Below, piece after piece: positions 6,873-10,725 of a DNA stretch of 10,725 nt. Numbering within the stretch: the first letter of the stretch is position 1; each line of letters opens with the position of its first letter. The notes beneath the pieces are model-generated. The model saw only the letters and a program-made list of their open reading frames with translations. It ran no database searches and was not told the origin of the DNA. The DNA comes from Hyphomicrobiales bacterium (GTDB taxonomy: Bacteria; Pseudomonadota; Alphaproteobacteria; Rhizobiales; Beijerinckiaceae). The stretch spans positions 1 through 10,725 of the forward strand of contig JAQGJO010000157.1 of assembly GCA_028290595.1 (NCBI GenBank). Direction: 5' to 3'. Both the position numbers and the translations under genes were made by a program.

Positions 6873-7760
6873 ATGGCTGACATCAGCGCCCAATCCCTCT
6901 CGCGCGACGAACTCGTGGCGGTCGTCCAGTGGTACGCCGAAATGGGCGTGGACGTCGCCGTGAGCGAAGACCCGCACGACCGTTTTGCCGAGGGCGCGGC
7001 CGAAATCGCCGCCCAGCAGGCACGTGCGGCCGCTCCGGTTGAGCGACCAGCGGAACAGCAGGCGGCGCCGCGCACCGGCCGGATCGCCCCTGGCATGGAT
7101 CGTTCCCGCGAATTTGTCCGCCCCGCGGCCATCGCGCCGCCGGGGCCGGAGGAGGCCGCGCGCACCGCCGGCGAATTGGCGGCATCCGCCCGGACGCTCG
7201 ATGAACTGAGGGCCGCACTCGAAGGTTTCGACGGCTGCGGGCTGAAGCGCACGGCCGGCCGTCTCGTCTTCGCCGACGGTAATCCGCAGGCCAGGATCAT
7301 GCTGGTCGGCGAGGCGCCGGGCGCCGACGAAGACCGGCAGGGCATTCCCTTCGTTGGCCGTGCCGGGCAATTGCTCGACCGCATGCTGACGTCGATCGGC
7401 ATGGACCGGACCCAGGTTTACATCGCCAATGTCGTGCCCTGGCGGCCGCCCGGCAACCGCACGCCATCGCCGCAGGAAACCGCCGTCTGCCTGCCGTTCA
7501 TGTTGCGGCAGATCGCGCTGGTCAATCCGGACATCCTCGTCTGCCTCGGCGGCTCGGCGACGCAAACCCTGCTCGGCGTCAAGGAAGGCATCATGCGCGC
7601 CCGCGGCCGCTGGCAGGACTTCACCGTCCATGCCGAAGGCGGCGACAGGACGATCAAGGCGCTGGCGACTTTGCATCCCGCCTATCTGTTGCGCTCCCCG
7701 TCGCACAAGCGGCTCGCCTGGAAAGACCTGCGGCTGTTGAAGAAAGTCGCCTCGTCTTAG
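6873..7760 (+). CDS. uracil-DNA glycosylase, family 4-like, with incomplete iron-sulfur cysteine set
   Basis: A DNA-repair enzyme that removes uracil from DNA. After an N-terminal extension (1-117: a short helical start, then an Ala/Pro/Gln-rich linker) comes the glycosylase domain: [10 protein letters not shown] (119-128), VFADGNP (132-138), [20 protein letters not shown] (146-165), [17 protein letters not shown] (186-202), CLPFM..QI (206-214) and the catalytic-loop motif [10 protein letters not shown] (267-276). Canonical family 4 enzymes bind a 4Fe-4S cluster with four Cys. Here the first Cys of CxxC is Phe119 and the third Cys (normally just before RPP) is Trp190; only Cys122 and Cys206 remain, so a standard cluster is unlikely. 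I recall a report of a distinct glycosylase class from Bradyrhizobium diazoefficiens that may be this type. TAGGA (6861-6865) precedes the ATG by 7 bases. Glycosylase family certain; subclass inferred. Confidence 0.9.
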   Translation: MADISAQSLSRDELVAVVQWYAEMGVDVAVSEDPHDRFAEGAAEIAAQQARAAAPVERPAEQQAAPRTGRIAPGMDRSREFVRPAAIAPPGPEEAARTAGELAASARTLDELRAALEGFDGCGLKRTAGRLVFADGNPQARIMLVGEAPGADEDRQGIPFVGRAGQLLDRMLTSIGMDRTQVYIANVVPWRPPGNRTPSPQETAVCLPFMLRQIALVNPDILVCLGGSATQTLLGVKEGIMRARGRWQDFTVHAEGGDRTIKALATLHPAYLLRSPSHKRLAWKDLRLLKKVASS

Positions 7761-7798
7761 CTTTCGCACCGCATCGCGGGCAGCTTTCGACCGTCATA

Positions 7799-7844
7799 GC
7801 GTTTTCCGATCCACTTGGATCGGAAAGACGCGTCTAGCTTTTTT
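7799..7844 (+). terminator. long hairpin after the glycosylase gene, possible terminator; first half of a repeat element
   Basis: TTTCCGATCC (7803-7812) and GGATCGGAAA (7817-7826) are a perfect 10-bp stem with loop ACTT. The stem extends outward through GCGT (7799-7802) pairing with ACGC (7828-7831), with one bulged G (7827). A run of six T (7839-7844) follows after 7 bases, further away than in a textbook terminator. It lies 38 bases after the glycosylase stop codon, in the right place to end that transcript. Confidence 0.5.
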
Positions 7845-7900
7845 AAAAGAGAGCATTTTCTTCACGCGAACCGGTGTCCACTTCGCTTGAAAATGCTCTC
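7799..7900. repeat. composite intergenic palindromic element of Bradyrhizobium-like type
   Basis: Two palindromic units lie head to tail. Unit 1 is the hairpin at 7799-7831. Unit 2 has 12-bp perfect outer arms, GAGAGCATTTTC (7849-7860) and GAAAATGCTCTC (7889-7900), and inner arms GCGAA (7866-7870) and TTCGC (7882-7886) around CCGGTGTCCAC. Both units share the core TCCACTT. From memory, the complementary form with GCGAAGTGG and CACCGGTTCGC is a frequent noncoding repeat in Bradyrhizobium-like genomes; this cannot be confirmed from one copy in the window. Confidence 0.65.
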
Positions 7901-7904
7901 GCAT

Positions 7905-7960
7905 GGGCAAATCGCCCGTGACATTTGAAATTGCCCGTGCCAGTTTATGTGCAATTGCAC
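7905..7960 (+). promoter_or_regulatory. candidate control region of the TRAP operon
   Basis: Upstream of the first TRAP gene there is a perfect 12-bp palindrome GTGCAATTGCAC (7949-7960), a direct repeat GCCCGTG (7914-7920 and 7933-7939, period 19), and an inverted pair GGGCAA (7905-7910) and TTGCCC (7931-7936). The palindrome ends 49 bases before the ATG at 8010, so it could overlap a promoter or sit in the leader. I see no convincing -35/-10 pair. The order of palindrome, ribosome site and first gene suggests an operator for a ligand-responsive regulator. Confidence 0.35.
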
Positions 7961-8009
7961 GCGCTCTCAGGGAGTGGGTCGGCGCGGCTGCACGGGTGGA
8001 GGGGATTTC

Positions 8010-9017
8010 ATGCGTAGATTATTGGGCGCTGTTGCAGGCGCGGCGTTGGCGCTTGGCGTTTCGGCATTGGCCGCCCATGCGCAGATCAAACTCAAAATTT
8101 CGTCGCCGACCGTCAACGACATGTCGGCCGAGTGGGCACGCGTTTTCGCCGCCGGCGTCGAAGCCAGAGCGCCGGGCAAAATCAAGGTTGAATTCTATCC
8201 GGCCGGACAACTCGGCTCGATTCCGGCAACCGTCGAGGGCGTGGCGCTCGGCACAATCGAAATGGTGGTGGTCGCGTCGGGCTTCTATGTCGGGCTAGAA
8301 CCGCGCTTCCTGGTTCTCGACATGCCGGGCCTGTTCGACGATCTCGAACATGGTCGCAAGGTCCTGTCCGATCCGACGGCGCGAGCCCAGATCAATCAGT
8401 TCGGCAAATCGAAAGGCGTCGAAGCGATCGCCTATTTCGTCCATTCGCCGCTCTATCTCCTGTCGCACAAGCCCGTGCGGACCTTCGCCGATCTCAGCGG
8501 TTTGAAAATCCGCACGCCGGGCGGCGCGCCGCTGCATCTCGAACCGTTCAAGAAGGCCGGCGCTTCGCCGCTGTCGCTGCCGCTCGGCGAAGTGCTGCCG
8601 GCCATGCAGAATAAGACCATCGACGCCTTCATCGCCGGCCTCTCGGTGTTCACCAGCTTCAAATATTACGACGTCGCCAAGGCGCTGACGGCCGTGCCGG
8701 CTTCAGTCATCGTCGCGCCGGTGCTGACCAATACGGCGTTCCTGAAATCGCTTGGGCCGGACCTTGAAAAAATCGTGCGCGAAGAAGCGGTGAAGGCTGA
8801 AACGTCGATCGTGCCCTGGGGCATCAAGGACACCGAAGGAGCGCTCGCGATCTGGAAGAAGAACGGCGGCGAAGTCATCGACATGGCGCCTGCCGAAGAC
8901 AAGAAATACATCGACAACGTCGTGTCGATCATGCCGCCGATCTACGCCGCCAATCCGAGCTTTAAGGGCGATTACGACGCTCTGCGTGCGGCCGCCGAAA
9001 AGGCGCGCGCCAAATAG
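8010..9017 (+). CDS. TRAP transporter substrate-binding protein (DctP family), copy 1
   Basis: A 335-residue periplasmic solute receptor of a TRAP (tripartite ATP-independent periplasmic) transporter; it captures an organic acid for the DctQ/DctM membrane pair. The signal peptide is clear: MRRLLG, a hydrophobic core, then AAHA before Gln25. The family pattern follows: EFYPAGQLG (61-69), EGVALGTIEM (76-85), and GLKIRTP (164-170), whose Arg168 matches the conserved carboxylate-binding Arg. LPLGEVLPAMQNKTIDAFI (190-208) and the long C-terminal helix are also present. ATG 8010 was chosen because GGAGG (7998-8002) lies 7 bases before it and the signal peptide starts there; an in-frame ATG at 7947 would put a hydrophilic extension before the signal. 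A 164-base gap leads to a paralogue. Ligand unknown, probably a carboxylate. Confidence 0.94.
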   Translation: MRRLLGAVAGAALALGVSALAAHAQIKLKISSPTVNDMSAEWARVFAAGVEARAPGKIKVEFYPAGQLGSIPATVEGVALGTIEMVVVASGFYVGLEPRFLVLDMPGLFDDLEHGRKVLSDPTARAQINQFGKSKGVEAIAYFVHSPLYLLSHKPVRTFADLSGLKIRTPGGAPLHLEPFKKAGASPLSLPLGEVLPAMQNKTIDAFIAGLSVFTSFKYYDVAKALTAVPASVIVAPVLTNTAFLKSLGPDLEKIVREEAVKAETSIVPWGIKDTEGALAIWKKNGGEVIDMAPAEDKKYIDNVVSIMPPIYAANPSFKGDYDALRAAAEKARAK

Positions 9018-9102
9018 CGGCTGGTTCAAGGCTGATGCGAATGAGGTATCGCAAGAACATTTTTGGCATCTGCCAGACATCGGGTGGACGTGCCTAATGC
9101 TG

Positions 9103-9127
9103 GTTTGCGCGGCAACAGTGCGCAAAC
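9103..9127 (+). promoter_or_regulatory. stem-loop in the gap between the two TRAP receptor genes
   Basis: GTTTGCGC (9103-9110) and GCGCAAAC (9120-9127) form a perfect 8-bp stem with the loop GGCAACAGT. No T-tract follows, so a terminator is unlikely. It could stabilise the upstream message, attenuate transcription, or be a DNA operator for a second promoter in this 164-base gap. Confidence 0.4.
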
Positions 9128-9181
9128 AGGCCGAACGTGACCGGAGGGGTGGCGTTCGAGCATCGTTCACAGGGGGATTCG

Positions 9182-10183
9182 ATGAAGTCGATCATCAAGG
9201 CGCTCGCAGTGGCTTTCCCATTGCTGTTGCTTGCCGGCGCCGGGCAAGCACAGATCAAGCTGAAAATATCCTCGGCGACGGTCAACGACCCGACACAGGA
9301 ATGGGCGAGGGCATTCAAGGCCGGCGTCGACGCGCGGTCCGGCGGCAAGGTTACGATTGAATTCTATCCCGCCGGCCAACTCGGTCCTATTCCGGCAACT
9401 GTCGAAGGCACGGCGCTCGGAACCATCGAAATGGTCTCGGTGGCGTCGGGGTTCTTCGTCGGCCTCGAACCGCGCTACCTGGTGTTCGATGCACCGGGTC
9501 TGTTCGAGGATTTCGATTTCAACGCGCGCCTGTTTACCGACCCTGCCATTCGCGAAAGGATCAGTGTCTTCGGCAAGAACAAGGGCGTCGAATCGATCGC
9601 CTTCATCACCGTGACGCCGGTCTATGTCCTGGCGCATAAGCCGATCCGCACGATCGCCGATCTGGCGGGACTGAAGATCAGGACACCGGGCGGCGCGCCG
9701 CTGCATCTCGAACCGCTGCGCAAGGCCGGCGCATCGCCGCTATCTATGCCGCTCGGTGAAGTGCTGCCGGCGATGCAGACCAAGTCGATCGACGGCGTCA
9801 TCGCCGGTCTCTCGGCCTTCACCACCTTCAAGTTCTATGATGTCGCCAAAGCGCTGACGGCGGTGCCGGGCACGGTCATCATCTCGCCGGTTCTCGTCAA
9901 TTCCGCCTTCCTGAAATCGCTCGGCCCCGATCTCGAAAAGATCGTGCGGGAGGAAGCGACCAAGGCCGAGCTCGCCAACGTGCCTTGGGCCAAACGCGAG
10001 ATCGCCAATGGCCTCGACGTCTGGAAAAAGAATGGCGGCGAGATCATCGAGCTGAGCGCCGGAGAACAGAAGAAATACCTCGATATCGTCGCCGGCGTCG
10101 TGCCGCAGGTTTTCGCGAGCACCCCGGGATTCAAGGACGACTACGAGGCGATTGTCGCCGCCGGCAAGCGCCTGCGCCAGTAG
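9182..10183 (+). CDS. TRAP transporter substrate-binding protein (DctP family), copy 2
   Basis: A second receptor of the same family, 333 residues, paralogous to the gene just upstream. The mature parts align without internal gaps over about 310 residues; by hand count about 66% are identical. The signal peptide is different in sequence (MKSIIKALAV, core LLLLAG, cleavage probably after GQA). Shared motifs: EFYPAGQLG (60-68), EGTALGTIEM (75-84), GLKIRTPGGAPLHLEP (163-178) with Arg167 as the expected carboxylate ligand, and MPLGEVLPAMQ (189-199). The central ligand and hinge region is nearly invariant, while residues 108-135 and the last 40 vary. AGGGGG (9171-9176) ends 5 bases before ATG 9182; an ATG at 9137 would only add a hydrophilic leader. 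The DctQ gene starts 86 bases after the stop, with a stem-loop between. Ligand unknown. Confidence 0.94.
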   Translation: MKSIIKALAVAFPLLLLAGAGQAQIKLKISSATVNDPTQEWARAFKAGVDARSGGKVTIEFYPAGQLGPIPATVEGTALGTIEMVSVASGFFVGLEPRYLVFDAPGLFEDFDFNARLFTDPAIRERISVFGKNKGVESIAFITVTPVYVLAHKPIRTIADLAGLKIRTPGGAPLHLEPLRKAGASPLSMPLGEVLPAMQTKSIDGVIAGLSAFTTFKFYDVAKALTAVPGTVIISPVLVNSAFLKSLGPDLEKIVREEATKAELANVPWAKREIANGLDVWKKNGGEIIELSAGEQKKYLDIVAGVVPQVFASTPGFKDDYEAIVAAGKRLRQ

Positions 10184-10212
10184 GCGTTGGAACAAGATTA
10201 TGAATTGAGGGG

Positions 10213-10243
10213 GGGAGGCCTGGCTCAAAAGCCTTCGCCTCCC
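10213..10243 (+). promoter_or_regulatory. GC-rich stem-loop between TRAP receptor and DctQ genes
   Basis: GGGAGGC (10213-10219) pairs with GCCTCCC (10237-10243). Inside, GGCT (10222-10225) pairs with AGCC (10230-10233) around CAAA, giving one long hairpin with a small internal loop. No T-tract follows and the operon continues into dctQ. Such hairpins between the abundant receptor and the membrane subunits commonly protect or partly terminate the transcript, giving more receptor than permease; that role is inferred here. Confidence 0.55.
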
Positions 10244-10269
10244 TCCTTCTGCAGGGACGGAACATAGTG

Positions 10270-10725
10270 ATGGTCAATCGTGTCGTCGGGTCGTTTATGC
10301 GCGGATTGGAGCTGATCCTGGGGGTCGCTCTTATCGCCATCGTTATTCTCAACTTTGCCAATGTCGTCGGGCGCTATGTGTTCAACCACAGCCTGCTCGG
10401 CGCCGAGGAAGTCCAGGTCTATGTGATGATCTGGATGGCGTTCCTGGGCGCCGGCATCGTCACCTGGCGCAACATGCATCTGCGCATGGATGCGATTGCC
10501 ATCAACTTCCCCAAACCGGTCCAGACCCTCCTGCGCTGGGCCGAGGCGGTGCTGGCGATCGGCGTCGTCGGCTATGCCATCACTCAGTCATCCTGGTTCT
10601 ACGTCAACCGCATCTTCACCTTCGGCTCGAAAAGCGATGTGGCGCATCTGCCGATGTGGATCCCGCATTCCGCCGTGCTCGTCGGTCTTGCGCTGGTCAT
10701 CGTCATGCTGATCCTGCGCGCGGCG
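10270..10725 (+). CDS. TRAP transporter small permease subunit (DctQ family), 3' end outside window
   Basis: This frame is open to the right edge, 152 codons from ATG 10270. DctQ-family proteins have four membrane helices and form the membrane part together with the large DctM subunit. Visible: helix 1 at about 12-33 (GLELILGVALIAIVILNFANV), the family signature VVGRYVFNHSLLGAEEVQVY at 32-51, helix 2 (MIWMAFLGAGIVTW), then HLRMDAI (69-75) and NFPKPVQTLLRW, helix 3 (EAVLAIGVVGYAI), and helix 4 beginning near PHSAVLVGLALVIVML. AGGGA (10253-10257) and GGAA (10259-10262) precede the ATG; GTG 10267 is a possible alternative start one codon earlier. About 152 residues are near the usual length of 160-190, so little is missing. 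DctM is expected immediately downstream. It serves the two receptors upstream. Confidence 0.92.
   Translation, partial: MVNRVVGSFMRGLELILGVALIAIVILNFANVVGRYVFNHSLLGAEEVQVYVMIWMAFLGAGIVTWRNMHLRMDAIAINFPKPVQTLLRWAEAVLAIGVVGYAITQSSWFYVNRIFTFGSKSDVAHLPMWIPHSAVLVGLALVIVMLILRAA

Noticed and set aside
6579..7769. Long minus-strand open frame (396 codons) opposite the glycosylase and running into the dehydrogenase gene
   Set aside because: It is antisense to a clearly conserved glycosylase and in another frame over the dehydrogenase start; its product has no recognisable fold and is Arg/Gly/Ala-rich, as expected of a high-GC shadow frame.
7761..8009. Possible small RNA or CRISPR-like array in the largest gap
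   Set aside because: The two palindromic units are not evenly spaced identical repeats with spacers, and no promoter is visible; a dispersed palindromic element explains the structure better.
7903..8298. Plus-strand open frame of 131 codons overlapping the TRAP receptor start
   Set aside because: It overlaps the signal peptide and mature start of a well-supported receptor in another frame, and begins inside the repeat/control region without a ribosome site.
1..10725. A defence, phage or other mobile system hidden in the window
   Set aside because: Every gene with a clear family is metabolic, transport, repair or housekeeping; no integrase, transposase, toxin-antitoxin pair, nuclease-helicase pair or compositional break was seen.

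Overview
The window reads as chromosomal DNA of a high-GC alphaproteobacterium, most likely of the order Hyphomicrobiales (Bradyrhizobium/Pseudolabrys-like). Three things point there: the composition and codon use; a uracil-DNA glycosylase of the type found in that group; and an intergenic palindromic element (about 7799-7900) with the 'ACCGGTGTCCACTTCGC' core that I remember as a common repeat in Bradyrhizobium-like genomes. This placement is from memory and inspection, not a search. Genes fill almost the whole window; the largest gap is 7761-8009 (249 bases), which holds the repeat and the upstream region of the TRAP genes. I saw no tRNA, rRNA, insertion sequence, phage gene or CRISPR array.

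Layout. 1-758 (+): 3' part of an alpha/beta-hydrolase, running in from the left edge. 766-1146 (-): unrecognised 126-residue protein with one membrane segment. 1260-2588 (+): MmgE/PrpD-family protein. 2652-3275 (+): YqgE/AlgH-family protein. 6780 down to 3282 (-): three co-oriented genes in transcription order, a D-2-hydroxyacid dehydrogenase, a 12-helix major facilitator transporter, and an AcuI/YhdH-type acryloyl-CoA reductase. 6873-7760 (+): family 4-like uracil-DNA glycosylase, divergent from the dehydrogenase. 8010-10725 (+): start of a TRAP transporter operon with two tandem paralogous periplasmic binding proteins, followed by the small DctQ-type membrane subunit, which is cut by the right edge. 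The large DctM subunit should lie just outside.

How they may work together. The dehydrogenase-transporter-reductase block looks like a small module for uptake and redox processing of an organic acid; the transporter and reductase are only 24 bases apart and very probably co-transcribed. The TRAP operon is a second, high-affinity carboxylate importer. MmgE/PrpD proteins and AcuI both belong to C3/short-acid metabolism, so an organic-acid theme is plausible, but the actual substrates cannot be read from the sequence. YqgE and the glycosylase look like housekeeping genes.

The points most worth a second look are the glycosylase, which has lost two of the four cysteines that bind the iron-sulfur cluster in canonical family 4 enzymes; the tandem TRAP binding proteins (about 66% identical in the mature part by hand count) feeding one membrane subunit; and several well-formed palindromes in the short gaps. 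I found no convincing new multi-gene defence or mobile system here.
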